Positions 37,601 to 48,083 of a stretch of DNA of 64,000 nucleotides are shown here, piece by piece. Below the pieces are notes generated by a model. The model saw only the letters and a list, made by a program, of their open reading frames with translations, did not search any database and was not told the DNA's origin. The stretch comes from Balanoglossus misakiensis (taxonomy: Eukaryota > Hemichordata). The stretch spans positions 682,001-746,000 of the forward strand of contig CM082583.2 of NCBI GenBank assembly GCA_040954595.2. The letters run 5' to 3'. Position 1 is the stretch's first letter, and each line of letters begins with the position of its first letter. The translations under genes and the position numbers were made by a program.

Positions 37601-38973
37601 TTAACCTTACGGGCCACTGATAATAAAAGTCGATGCATTCCTTCATTTTACTTGATAGCAAGCCCCCCCCCTACTTGATAGCAACCCCCCCCCCCACCCC
37701 ACCCCCTGAAATGCTCCTATACACATCCATATTATATAAAAACACTGGAAGTGCACATGGTCGGTATATACTGTGTGCTTCAGTCGGGATAAATATTCAT
37801 CCAGCAATGCATGATGAACTGGGTCTGATTTTATAGCATTTATGCCCACAGCTGGTCTTTCCACTTATTCATAATTACTGTACAGAGAGAGGAGTCAACG
37901 CCATACTCGGAATACTGTAACTGATGTCCAATCCATCCTATTGCTTTCTCTTCCAATATGCATTCAACCAGTTCATTGCCTGATGAAAAACAGCAGATTT
38001 TTTAACTTGTAGTTTCGCGGACTTCAATTCACTCTTTTGACGCGGGCTTATCTTCATTTGGTAGAGTTTTAAGGGAGTGTCACGCCAGACAAAAATACAA
38101 AAGTGGGGCCCAAGTGTGTTCTACCACCATATTACATAGTGATCAAGAAGTGACCTGATCAGATGTTGTCACATCCTGGGCCCCTTTTTTACCCATGTTC
38201 AGTGTTTGACAGGAGCATATTTTCCTTTCTGTGTGAATGTTGAATGTCTCTTATTTGCTGTAATCAATCAATCAATACAAGGTGAGTGTTATGTCGTCTT
38301 TCTGTGCATAGGCAAGAAGAGGATACATGTATGAATGCAGAAGCCCCAGTGAATCGGATGCAGAGAAGTTTCCTTCCAGGATGACTTTATTTTACTGACT
38401 TTGATTCCATTGTCATTCCAAGAATAGAACTTCTCCCACGGGACGAAATTGAACATTAATCAATCCCTTCCTCATTTATATGATCTGTATTACAAATGTA
38501 TTATTCTGATAGCATTTTTTGTCATTGTGTCAGAGAGAGAGGGTTTAAGTAGGTTAAAACTAAATTGTACACTTCAGTTTGCCAACACTGCTAAATTATC
38601 ACCATGATTTATTCAGCATAACCTGAAGGTTGTTGAATCCTATAGGCACAATAAGCATTGCATGTAGCAAGCACTTAGTGTAAATTTACGTTAATTGCAC
38701 AGGGTACAGTAGCCTTCAGGGGTTTACTGTTTAGCTTTGTAGCATAATTGCACCCACATATAAAGAAAAAGTCAAGTTAAGATATTAAAGCCGAATGGTA
38801 AACAGAATACAAAGGGTTTACAGCATTAGTCCTGTATTGATACAGAAAGCAAATATGACAATGAACAGTTGACCAACATTGAACATTTTTTGACTGGCTC
38901 TCTCTCTCTCTCTCTATAAACTTGGACGGTCATTTTTCCAGAATGTACTGGATATAGGCATGATTTACTAGTA
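37601..38973. other. Low-copy spacer, no gene seen
   Basis: No convincing coding frame. It holds two direct copies of ACTTGATAGCAA, each followed by a long C run (37650-37712), an (AATC)n stretch near 38262-38278, a weak inverted pair AAGTGGGGCCCA / TGGGCCCCTTTTTT (38103 and 38175) and a (CT)n stretch at 38896-38917. Confidence 0.6.
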
Positions 38974-39265
38974 TTGTACATTTATTCATCCATCCATCCA
39001 TTCATTCATACATACATACATACATACATACATACATACATACATACATACATACATACATTTATTCATTCATTCATTCACTCGTTCATTCATTCATTTA
39101 TTTATATATTTATTTGTGTCGTTGTATGTTTGCATGTACCCGTGTGTGTGTGTGTGTGCATGTATGTATGCATGTATGTATGTATGTATGTATGTATGTA
39201 TGTATGTATGTATGTATGTATGTATGTATGTATGTATGTATGTATGTATGTATGTATGTATTGTG

Positions 39266-39321
<56 letters not shown>

Positions 39322-39395
39322 GTATGTCTGTCTGTCTGTCTGTCTGTCTGTATGTCTGTCTGTCTGTCTGTATGTATGTATGTATGTATGTATGT
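38974..39395. repeat. Compound microsatellite cluster with self-complementary blocks
   Basis: In order: CATT/CATC repeats, (CATA)n at about 39007-39060, more CATT, a GTGT stretch (39142-39158), (TATG)n at about 39161-39260, (AT)n at 39265-39309, (TATG)n, (TCTG)n at about 39326-39370 and (TATG)n. The CATA and TATG blocks are reverse complements and could pair over about 50 bp. Long open frames here read as runs of Tyr-Ile-His-Thr or Tyr-Val-Cys-Met and are artefacts of tetranucleotide repetition. Confidence 0.97.
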
Positions 39396-39399
39396 ATAT

Positions 39400-40350
39400 T
39401 TCCAAAATTGTTGGATGTCTCGGAGTACTCTCTGTGTTGTGTTTTCAAATTCCTATTCGAATTGTCGACATTTTTGGGTGTCTGTGACTACTCTCTCGTC
39501 ACATTCTGGCCTCTGTGTTTGCTGTAGTTGTGTTTTCGAATTCTTATTCGAATTGTCGACATTTTTGGGTGTCTGTGGCTACTCTCTCGTCACATTCTGG
39601 CCTCTGTGTTTGCCGTGGTTGTGTTTTCGAATTCATATTCGAATTGTCGACATTTTTGGGTGTCTGTGACTACTCTCTCGTCACATTCTGGCCTCTGTGT
39701 TTGCCGTGGTTGTGTTTTCGAATTTTTATTCGAATTGTCAACATTTTTGGGTGTCTGTGACCACTCTCTCGTCACATTCTGGCCTCTGTGTTTGCCGTGG
39801 TTGTGTTTTCGAATTCTTATTCGAATTGTCGACATTTTTGGGTGTCTGTGACTACTCTCTCATCACATTTTGGCCTCTGTGTTTGCCGTGGTTGTGTTTT
39901 CGAATTCATATTCGAATTGTCAACCTTTTTGGGTGTCTGTGACTACTCTCTCATCACATTTTGGCCTCTGTGTTTGCCGTGGTTGTGTTTTCGAATTCAT
40001 ATTCGAATTGTCAACCTTTTTGGGTGTCTGTGACTACATCTCGTCACATTTTGGCCTCTGTGTTTGCCGTGGTTGTGTTTTCGAATTCTTATTCGAATTG
40101 TCGACATTTTTGGGTGTCTGTGACTACATCTCGTCACATTTTGGCCTCTGTGTTTGCCGTAGTTGTGTTTTCGAATTCATATTCGAATTGTCAACATTTT
40201 TGGGTGTCTGTGACTACTCTCTCGTCACATTCTGGCCTCTGTGTTTGCCGTGGTTGTGTTTTCGAATTCATATTCGAATTGTCGACATTTTTGGGTGTCT
40301 GTGACTACTCTCTCATCACATTCTGGCCTCTGTGTTTGCCATGGTTGTGT
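39400..40350. repeat. 91 bp minisatellite, about ten copies
   Basis: The unit contains TGTTTTCGAATTC, TATTCGAATTGTCGAC, TTTTTGGGTGTCTGTG, ACTACTCTCTCGTCACATT, and GGCCTCTGTGTTTGCCGTGG. Spacing is 91 bp (for example 39697 and 39788), with two copies shortened by two bases (ACTACATCTCGTC near 40033 and 40122). A degenerate first copy lies at 39400-39440. The centre TTCGAATTC(A)TATTCGAA is a near-palindrome with an EcoRI site. Because 91 is not a multiple of three, a stop-free unit opens all three forward frames; these are not genes. Confidence 0.96.
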
Positions 40351-40454
40351 TCTTTCCGCGCCTAGGATGTTTTTGGTCATCTGATGAAGCTGGTTCTCTA
40401 CAAGATCCCAAGAATCCCAAGATTGCAGTCCGTCTTCAAGCAATTTATGTTTTT

Positions 40455-40471
40455 GCGCGCGCGCGCGTGCG
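40455..40471. repeat. Alternating (GC)n tract
   Basis: An uninterrupted CG/GC alternation of about 16 bp in otherwise mixed sequence; such tracts can adopt left-handed Z-DNA. An AATAAA lies ~45 bp downstream, with no gene upstream to which it could belong. Confidence 0.8.
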
Positions 40472-40579
40472 TCTGTCGCTTGCTCCGTTGTACTTTCCCA
40501 TATTATAAATAAAGAATACGGTATGTATGTGTGTGCATTTTAAAATTTTTAGGATTTTATTATCTGTCTGTGTTCTTTT

Positions 40580-42630
40580 TCCTATGTTTTTAGGGTATGT
40601 CTTTAATGAATTTTTCCAATGGCTATAACAGATGAGAAGGTTTCAATTGCAATATGTTTTATAATACCATAGTTTAGCATGACTAACTTAATTTCATGAT
40701 GAGAAAAATATTTCAATAAATACTTCAAGTCCTCTAAAACATGCAATAGATCCTTCAAGTCCAGTGTAGTTTCCTGGGATCAGTTCATTAGTTGGGGTTT
40801 TTTTGTTTGCGTAGTATTCAACAGTTAGATATGTTGGTATATCTATTTTATGGTCACGTCTTGCCCACTGAGTCTGTCGATAATCAATAGATTTTCCCCA
40901 CATTGCTAGCGAGTCCCACACAACGACGGCCCCAATCAACAGACTCAGTGCACAAGTAGGTTCTTTAATATTACCTTAATGATTTTGCCTTTACTTGACA
41001 TAATTAAGTATTTTCATATCACACTTTTAATGCATTTGCATCGTTGCATGTATATGCATTGTGTGATTACTAGGTTTATAGTGCTTTGATTTTTGATGAA
41101 TTTTTTCTTTTTAAATACATAAATAATGTGTTTGCAGTAGCCATATAGGCATAATTGTTTTTTTTTGGCGGGGGGGGGGGTATATTGGTGAATTTGCTCT
41201 TAAATTGAATAGCATTGAGCCTATGCAACATGGCTTACAGGCAACACATTATTTAAACTTTGTGGACAATAAAAAAACTTCACATTGTGGAGTTTTCTTA
41301 ATTTTATACACTTTTAGTTTTGAGTTATTTAAACGCACATCTTTAGCCTTTTTCCTCAATGTTCGAGGGTCTTTAATGAACTTTTTTCCAATGGCTGTAT
41401 CAGACGAGGTAATTTGCTTTGGCTTGACATTGCCAAGTATTTATGCATCGTCTGAGTGTTTGCAGTCCTTTGATTTTATTGATGAAAATTTCCTTTATAA
41501 GAACATAAATAATGTGTTTGCAGAAGCCATGTATTCATAATTGTTTTGTTTTTTTTGGGGGGGGCAGTAAATTCGCTAAAAAATTGAATGGCATGGAGAT
41601 CATGCATCGTGGCTTACAGTCAACACATTATTTACAATGATATACTTCTGTTTAAGAAGTTTTATACACATTCAGTTTTCAGTTATTTTACATTTTAACA
41701 TTCCTCTTTTTCCTCAATTTAAGAGGGTCTTTCACATTTTCAAGTGACTTTATCAGATAAGATTTTAATTTGCTAAATAATGTGTTTGCAGAAGCCATAA
41801 ATTCATAATTGTTTTGTTTGTATTTCGGGGGGAGGGTAGTAAATCAGTAAATTTGCTCATAAATTGAATGGCATGGAGATCATGCATCATGGCTTACAGG
41901 CAACACATTATTTACAATGATATACTTCTTTTCAAGAAGTTTTCTCTATTTTATACACATTTAGTTTTCAGTTATTTTACATTTGAACATTCTTTTTTTC
42001 CTTAATTTAAGAGGGTCTTTCACATTTTCAAGTGACTTTATCAGATAAGATTTTAATTTGCTAAATAATGTGTTTGCAGAAGCCATATATTCATAATTGT
42101 TATGTTTGTATTTCGGGGGGAGGGTAGTAAATCAGTAAAAATGCTCATAAATTGAATGGCATGGAGATCATGCATCATGGCTTACAGGCAACACATTATT
42201 TACAATGATATACTTCTTTTTAAGAAGTTTTATACACATTCAGTTTTCAGTTATTTTACATTTTAACATTCCTCTTTTTCCTCAATTTAAGAGGGTCTTT
42301 CACATTTTCAAGTGACTTTATCAGATAAGATTTTAATTTGCTAAATAATGAGTTTGCAGAAGCCATATATTCATAATTGTTTTGTTTTGTTTGTATTTCT
42401 GGGGGAGGGTAGTAAATCAGTAAATTCGCTCATAAATTGAATGGCATGGAGATCATGCATCATGGCTTACAGGCAACACATTATTTACACTTTTCTGACA
42501 GTAAAATACTTTCAATTTGCTTTTGAAGATTTCAACATTCATCTACATTTTCCCCCCAATTTTGGGGGATCATTAATGAAGTCTTCGCAGTGGCTGTAAC
42601 TGATGAGGTTTCCTGCGTATATCTCTTCAA
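40580..42630. repeat. Decayed tandem repeat, ~268-386 bp period
   Basis: Copies marked by AATAATGTGTTTGCAG(A)AGCCAT begin near 41128, 41514, 41782, 42070 and 42350, so the spacing is 386, 268, 288 and 280 bp. Shared landmarks are a G run with TAGTAAAT, AAATTGAATGGCATGGAGATC, GGCTTACAGGCAACACATTATTTACA, and GAGGGTCTTTCACATTTTC. The outer edges (40600-40770 and 42565-42640) share CAATGGCTATAACAGATGAG-like and TTCAAGTCCAG strings, so a partial copy flanks each side. A 111-codon frame at 41205-41540 spans repeat boundaries and is not preserved in the other copies. Confidence 0.85.
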
Positions 42631-43924
42631 GTCCAGCACAGTTTCATTTTATCACAGGAGCCATCCCAAGGAGAAAGGGGTCTTTATAAGGGTGGGGGAT
42701 ATTTATGACTATATGACCCGTTTCTGTTTGGGATCGCCCCCAGTACATTAGTCACTTTAGACTCAACTGTGTGCAGTGTTCAATAGTATGACTTTATTCT
42801 TTTTGTATTTTAATATGAAATTTAAGATTTTACGTTCACGTGACATTGTTTGAGATTTATTCTCATAGACATTAAGGTCCACTATGTGTTACATTTGACA
42901 AATTTTTCAGTACGTAATTTTGGTCTATTTATGCACCCCGATTTCTGGTATGCATAATCAGCATTGTTATTGTTAACAATTGTATTCAAGTCAATTGAAT
43001 GCATTTGTCAATATTAACAATTCTGTACCAAAAATTACAGGTAGTTGCCCTTTAATTGTAAATGCTACATTTAGAACAGTGTAACACCAAACCTATTATG
43101 ATTTATTGAGAACACTTTATTCATTCAGAGATGAAATATTAATTTTTGTCAGTTTTAGTTTAGACCTACAATACCAAATTTTGCTTGGTATTGTTAAACT
43201 TCCAACATTTTCTTTCTGTGAACCTGCTATTTTGTGTAACAGATTAGCATCTTAACTTGAAAGTAGGGTTTTCAAAGAGGCATGAATTTAGAAATATAAT
43301 TTTTTGTAAAGTTGGTGAATTACCTACGCTTTCCCAGAGTTTTTTCCCCTTATCCTGAAAAAAGGGTTTTATCTCTGGGTTTTGGTGCGGGGTAAATTTT
43401 CAGTTTATATATCATTCAAGTTTAGAATAAAGTACATGAGCCGCTTCTCATGTAAAATTGACATGTATTGTGTGTGTGTATGCTTTTGGATGTGGTAGCC
43501 TGCAGGCCAGGTGGCATGGCCATGGTGACTACATGTGGAGTGGGTTGGGTCTTTGTATGTATGTGTTGAGAGTTAGGGGATTGTGTGTGTCAGTCAACAG
43601 TACGTGTAGAGAAGGTATACGGTCACCTATGGAAATTTAGCTACAGTTACCACGTTAACTTGAGATCTAGCCAATCACGGATTTTCAGTGGGTGGCACAT
43701 GCGAAAAAAAGAGCGCCGCCATATGTTATTTAGAACCCGCAAATACTCTATTTCAGCCATATATGGGTGTATGTAAATTGGCGGTGACTGTATATCTTTA
43801 ACTTGAAAATGGTAGCTTCTATCACAGTGATAGTTGATGTGTAGATGTGATGTGGTGGTAGAATGTGAACTTGTTGACATGAAATTGTGAATCAAAATGG
43901 AGACCTAAAAGATGGGGAAATACA
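42631..43924. other. Low-copy spacer, no gene seen
   Basis: AT-rich sequence without a convincing frame. There is a weak imperfect inverted repeat (GTACGTAATTTTGGTC near 42912 against GTACCAAAAATTACAGG near 43026), a GTGTGTGTATGC stretch near 43470 and a CCAAT-type string (AGCCAATCACGG, 43670), none of them tied to a gene. Confidence 0.5.
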
Positions 43925-43928
43925 TTAA

Positions 43929-44232
43929 AGCCTCTATAGCTGCCACTTTTTGCATTATTTTCACAATTTATTTTACTGAGGTATATGTGAACACTTTACC
44001 GATGCCCGATTATGGCTGTATGTAGCGATTTGAAAATGCTATGTATTAAAACAGTTTAATCAGCCTCCATACAAACAGTACGCAGCTATCGTGGTATGCA
44101 TCACCAAGAGATGACAAACTGATGCAAATGCAAGTAATATGGCTTAATGGTGAGGATTTTAGAGGATAGGGAATATATTTGAAGTGTTTTACTGTGGAAG
44201 AAAATCCGTGAAATTTGGCAGCTCTAGGGGCT
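43929..44232. mobile_element. TTAA-flanked MITE
   Basis: TTAA at 43925-43928 and 44233-44236 bracket a 304 bp element with 17 bp terminal inverted repeats: AGCCTCTATAGCTGCCA on the left and, read on the other strand, AGCCCCTAGAGCTGCCA on the right (two mismatches). TTAA target duplications are characteristic of piggyBac and Kolobok families; the termini do not start with CCC as usual for piggyBac, so Kolobok-like is the weaker inference. There is no coding capacity, so it would have moved by another element's transposase. Confidence 0.8.
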
Positions 44233-44883
44233 TTAAGCGGTTACCATCGACGCCAAGAAATGCTGAAAATCGCCCCTGATTTGCGTCTCTCTGGGGAATT
44301 TACGCCATAAATCGGTAGGATACATATTCATGGTGGAATTTGTATGCATTGTGAAGGATTTTGTGGTCGAAAACTTCGGAAAATCATGCATTCTCGGGAG
44401 CGTGTGTCCGCGTGTTGCCTCCTTCAGAGTCAATTACACAATGAACGCCGCCATTTGGCTACCCCTATTTATAGGGGTATAAATAAGGGTAGCAACAACA
44501 ATCCTGGATATAACAACAGGATATAACAACAGGTGAAACAAACTGAACGCAGTTGTTGATAACATGCAGATTGAGCTGTCTCAAATCTTAGGGAGCATTC
44601 GTTTTTTACAGGGAGGGGGGGGGGCGGTGAAATTTGAGTCGCCGACTAAATGTAAAAGGCAACCCCCCCCCTCGAAATTACTTTTCTAAAATGTGCCCCC
44701 CCCCCCTAAATTCTTTAATTGTAAAATGTGACCCCCCCCCCAAAAAAGTTTATCCACCGGATTAAACTTATCAAACTTTGTCAGATATTGGTGTATGTTC
44801 GACATACCACATAATCAGCCATGAAACCTAGTCTACATAGTTCCTTGATTTCCAAGTAGTGCATTGTCTGCCTGATCTTGTTA

Positions 44884-45596
44884 GGCTGCATTCACAAACG
44901 CCTCTGGAGGGGGGGGGACGGGAGAATTCAATTTTTTTACCGCTAATTTTCAAATCCCCCCTTCCGAACTGCCAAAATTTTGAAATCCCCCCCCCCACCC
45001 ATTTTCTTTCACAGAGCAAAACACATCACCTATCTATCTTGTAGAAAAAAGAAAAAACAGCGCTCCCATGAAAAGAATTTGAAACTGATGTACCCCCTCA
45101 CTGAACATTGTTTTTATTTTTAAGCATTTGTATTCTGTGTTGGGAGACATTGTAAACCGAGAATTGAAGGGAGTGGGATTGGGAGGGGGTATCCCCCTCC
45201 CACGTAAGAAAATTTTATAAAATACAGAGCTCAAAGCTGCATTTTAATGAACCCGGCAAAAGCAAATTAACTCAACTACCGGTATGTTGGGGAGGAGAAA
45301 TTTAACCGTCGCCGCTCAAAGTTATCATGGGGTGGGGCAAATCCCCTGACCTGGGACACTAGATAAACCAGTCAATGATTGAAAGGTGCTGATGAATGGA
45401 GGGGGTGGGTAAAATAAAGGGCGCGAAACTGCATTTTTATGGACTCAAAATAAATATTTTGTCGTCAAAGTTTTCAAGTCCCCCCCTTTCAGTCCCTAAA
45501 TTATTTCAAATCCCCCCTTACATACCCTCAATTTTTTCAAACCCCCCCCTCAATTCTCCTGCCCCCCCCCCTCCAGAGGTGTTTGTGAATGCAGCC
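44884..45596. mobile_element. TTA-flanked DNA transposon nested in the outer element
   Basis: TTA at 44881-44883 and 45597-45599 flank a 713 bp element. Terminal inverted repeats of ~33 bp: GGCTGCATTCACAAACGCCT then CTGGAGG and a G run, against the same with one A for G at the right end. Subterminal C tracts again lie all on the plus strand, each after an AT-rich string with TTTCAAAT or TTTGAAAT (44955, 44985, 45480, 45510, 45542, 45562). It has no recognisable coding region; a GGGAGGGGGTATCCCCCTCCC palindrome sits in the middle. It shares target preference and design with its host element but not the terminal sequence, so it is a related family. It is younger than the outer element because it interrupts that element's reading frame. 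Confidence 0.88.
45180..45202. other. G/C-run palindrome
   Basis: TGGGAGGGGG, TAT, CCCCCTCCCA: a perfect 10 bp stem with a 3-base loop inside the nested element. It could form a hairpin or compete with G-quadruplex folding. Confidence 0.75.
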
Positions 45597-46222
45597 TTAC
45601 GTGAAAGAGTTCACTTTCAATGTCGCCGCTATCACTTTCTGAGTCACTTTCCTCTGAATCACCTAGTTCACCTATCACTTCATGCTCATCTTCTGGTTCA
45701 CTGTCCTCATCCAAGTCATCCTCTTCATCCTCCTGCTCATCCTCCTCTTTGTCCCTCTCATGGTTTACTCTGAGACTTTCCAGAGTTGTTTGACACAGTT
45801 TCCGGCCAATGTGCGCTTCAACTATTTTCAGTTTGTCTTTTTTTCAGCATCTTTTTCTCTGTTGTCAATTTATGTATGTTCATGTACATGTCTAGGTCAG
45901 AAACTTTCAGCTCACATAGTTCACTGTTTCTGTATATTGCCATGATACAGCCTGAAAATGTTATTTTTGTGATCAAAAGTGTACTTGTTGTCACCTGATC
46001 ACACAGAATAAAGACATGTTCGTATTCTATTTTATATACTTTACGGTCAATTCTGTTGTTTTTTGCTATAATTCCATACAAATCTGTTGTAAAAATTGTC
46101 CCCCCCTCAAACCATTGATTATAAAATTTGTCCCCCCCTAAAAACTGCTTTGTAAAAGTAAACCCCCCCCCCTGATTTCCACCGCCCCCCCCCCCTCCCT
46201 GTAAAAAACGAATGCTCCCTTA

Positions 46223-47580
46223 CCAATCAGAAACAGCCTTCCAAGACTGCGTAGCGCTCTTGTAAAGTTATTTTTGATTGTTCAAATTCTTTACCATGTC
46301 ACTGCTGGCATACAACAATTCATATGACCCAGCAACTTTGTATAGATGCACTGACATCAATGATATGCCTTCCAAAGCGCCACACATAGTGTAATTACAC
46401 ATGTTTCATGCTACTGACACGCTCTACCTTTTACCAGGTTCATACACGAAAAAAATTGAGAGGCTATTTGCCTATGGTAAACACAGAGCATTAATCGTTT
46501 GAGTCGCCTTGTGTTCACACACACAAAGTTTATGTATATGCGCTGAGGCTCAGTCCCAAAGACAATGGATTGCAGAGAGGTTTTAATCCTTACACCGGAT
46601 CAGGTCTGACGGGCAAAGCCGTCTCAAATCTAAGCCGTTTCAGAACCACTATACACCGTCCACACATGTTTTTTTAAGACAGTATGTGATCTGAGACGTT
46701 TCAGAACCGTCTTAATGGTGTGTGTGACCCCCATCTTAGACAACTTAGACAATATTATCCGAAAATAAATATTAGACAAAATCATCCGATAATAAATATT
46801 AGCTCAGTCTATGTCCTGGCGCATTTCATCAGGACAATAAAATACATAACAAAAGCCCTCACTACGCACCCACTCGACTTTTTGCCGGTAAAGCAACTTT
46901 TACATGCAGGAGAATTCCACTGGATGAAAATCTGTAACATTTAGCTTTATTTTCAGTATTTTAATTTTGTGTAAAAATTGCAATTTCTTGTTTTACTCCA
47001 AACATCACTTTAATATACATGTAGTACCAAATACTCAAATCATTAACATTGCCTGTGTATGTGTAACGGCCATTGTTATCACTGTTGACAAATGAATTCT
47101 AGTTCGGACATGAATTTAAATTTTACACAATAATAATACTGAATATGCACATACATGAAGTGTTGATAAGCTAAACTCTGGATATTTTGTCATGTTTCTG
47201 GAGTTTATACTAGAAACCGCAGCAGATACACAGAGCAATATTACTGAAAACATAGTGAAAAGTTGGAGCTAATGGAGCAGACAGCGTATTGTTCAGTGCT
47301 TGCGTGCCTTTGACTAAGATTATTATTATGTAGATATCACCAACATGTTTTTCATGAATTTCTAGAAATATAGAAATAAATACACTTGACTTATTTTGTC
47401 ATTTTTTCCTTGCAAACTCCATTGTCATTGAATGTACGTACATGCGTAAACACACCACTGCTTTAAAACAAAAAGGTGATGGGTTTCGTATTTATTGCGT
47501 TGTATTCAATTGAACGGACATTTTTTTGGGTGGGGGCGGGGAGGTTCATTATTTCACAGCTTTCCCGAATAGACTTCTTA
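46223..47580. other. Low-copy spacer
   Basis: No convincing gene. Repeated GTTTCAGAACC / TTTCAGAACCGTCTTAA strings occur at 46638 and 46699. The stretch 47045-47282 is one copy of a dispersed pair listed separately. A frame of 74 codons at 46720-46944 has no recognisable features. Confidence 0.5.
47045..47282 (+). repeat. Dispersed repeat, copy 1
   Basis: Shares TGTGTAACGGC-ATTG, AAATGAATTCTAGT, ATAATACTGA and ACTGAAAACA-AGTGAAAAGTT in the same order and orientation with 52220-52410. Internal indels are frequent; the pair looks like an old duplication or two copies of an unclassified interspersed repeat. Confidence 0.65.
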
Positions 47581-47600
47581 GTGCGCCCTCTTGTGGTGAC
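47581..47600 (-). promoter_or_regulatory. CTCF-like site
   Basis: GTGCGCCCTCTTGTGGTGAC matches the conserved animal CTCF core read on the reverse strand (GCGCCMYCTRSTGG) at all but one position. It lies about 430 bp from the candidate promoter at 48011. CTCF is present in most bilaterians, so the motif is meaningful, but a single match is weak evidence of occupancy. Confidence 0.35.
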
Positions 47601-48010
47601 ATGTCTTCTGATAATCGGCCAGATAAAACAAATCATTGAAGTGTACCATCACTCTCGTCACAAAGAAACAAAATCCGCCATCGTTCCCGTTTTTAGATAA
47701 ACATTCACTGTTTCGCCCTTTGGTGAAACACGTTAGGAAAATGTATTTTGAGAATAGTATTTCCCTTTCGACATTGATACATTTTGTCAACTGATTGGAC
47801 CGAGTAAATTGTTTGAAACGTAGGGCCCTATGGAGTGTTCGGATTTTAACTTCCTTCAGACCCAAGCCCCAGAGAGGAAGAAAAGCGCACGTTCTCATGT
47901 ATGACACTATAATATACCTCATGCTAATACTGTGTTCCGATTCGCCAGAATCGGTCTCGTGATAGGAAAATAGAATCGACTATGAACCGCTAGGGAAATA
48001 GCAGAAAAAA

Positions 48011-48083
48011 TATAAACCGGTCACGTGACCAGCGTGAGTGCGCAGACTCGGTTACGTCAATCAGCGTCGCGTCGTCTGACACA
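48011..48083 (+). promoter_or_regulatory. Candidate promoter: TATA-like string, CACGTG palindrome, CRE-like site
   Basis: TATAAAC at 48011, the 12 bp palindrome GGTCACGTGACC at 48019-48030 (E-box of the USF/MITF/TFEB type; it contains GTCACGTGAC), and TTACGTCAA at 48052-48060 (reverse complement TTGACGTAA, a CRE/ATF variant) lie within 50 bp in locally GC-rich, CpG-containing sequence, immediately before a well-placed ATG at 48084. Such clustering is unusual in this otherwise AT-rich spacer. The TATA-like string is upstream of the other sites, so it may not act as a TATA box. Confidence 0.45.

Larger units (their letters stand above)
44828..46105 (-). pseudogene. Broken acidic-protein reading frame of the outer TTA-flanked element
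   Basis: Not recognised. On the minus strand an open frame runs from about 46102 (no ATG at its head; YGIIAKNNRIDRK early) to about 45838, where an A7 run shifts it by one. The shifted frame continues as KIVEAHIGRKLCQTTLESLR and then a stretch of about 45 residues very rich in Asp, Glu and Ser (about 45735-45607). There the nested element interrupts. Skipping the nested element and one TTA copy, the frame continues without a stop for 17 more codons, TRSGRQCTTWKSRNYVD, to TAG at 44828-44830. About 188 codons remain, with two lesions. Preservation of frame across the nested boundaries argues that this was once translated. It may be the C-terminal part of an element-encoded protein or a captured host exon; no catalytic motif is visible. 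Confidence 0.6.
44591..46219. mobile_element. TTA-flanked DNA transposon (outer element), PIF/Harbinger-like target duplication
   Basis: The target duplication is TTA at 44588-44590 and 46220-46222. Terminal inverted repeats of about 39 bp match almost perfectly: GGGAGCATTCGTTTTTTACA followed by GGGAG and a G run, then CGGTG, mirrored at the right end. Inside each end lie three C tracts, each preceded by an AT-rich string such as TTGTAAAATGTGA or ATTATAAAATTTGT (left 44663-44741, right 46100-46175). All have C on the plus strand, so these subterminal repeats are direct, not inverted. Without the nested element the length is about 913 bp. A 3 bp TTA duplication fits PIF/Harbinger, but no DDE transposase is visible. 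It carries a broken reading frame on the minus strand. Confidence 0.88.

Noticed and set aside
38974-39669. A 231-codon frame and opposing frames
   Set aside because: Composed of tetranucleotide repeat translation (YIHT, MYVC).
39515-40365. Several 80-144 codon frames in the minisatellite
   Set aside because: Same 91 bp unit read in three frames; no start or context of a gene.
40694-40939. 81-codon frame on the minus strand
   Set aside because: No recognisable motif, no splice or promoter context, and it overlaps the edge of a decayed tandem repeat.
41205-41540. 111-codon frame
   Set aside because: Lies across copies of the ~280 bp tandem repeat and is not preserved in the other copies.
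42909-43046. Possible fold-back element
   Set aside because: Arms match only in short patches; could not be separated from AT-rich background.
45396-45773. 125-codon plus-strand frame with proline and histidine runs
   Set aside because: It is the complement of the nested element's C tracts and of the acidic stretch on the minus strand.
47578-47922. 114-codon frame on the minus strand
   Set aside because: Longest frame outside repeats and LINEs, but no family features are visible and low-copy AT-rich DNA gives such frames by chance; kept only as worth an RNA check.
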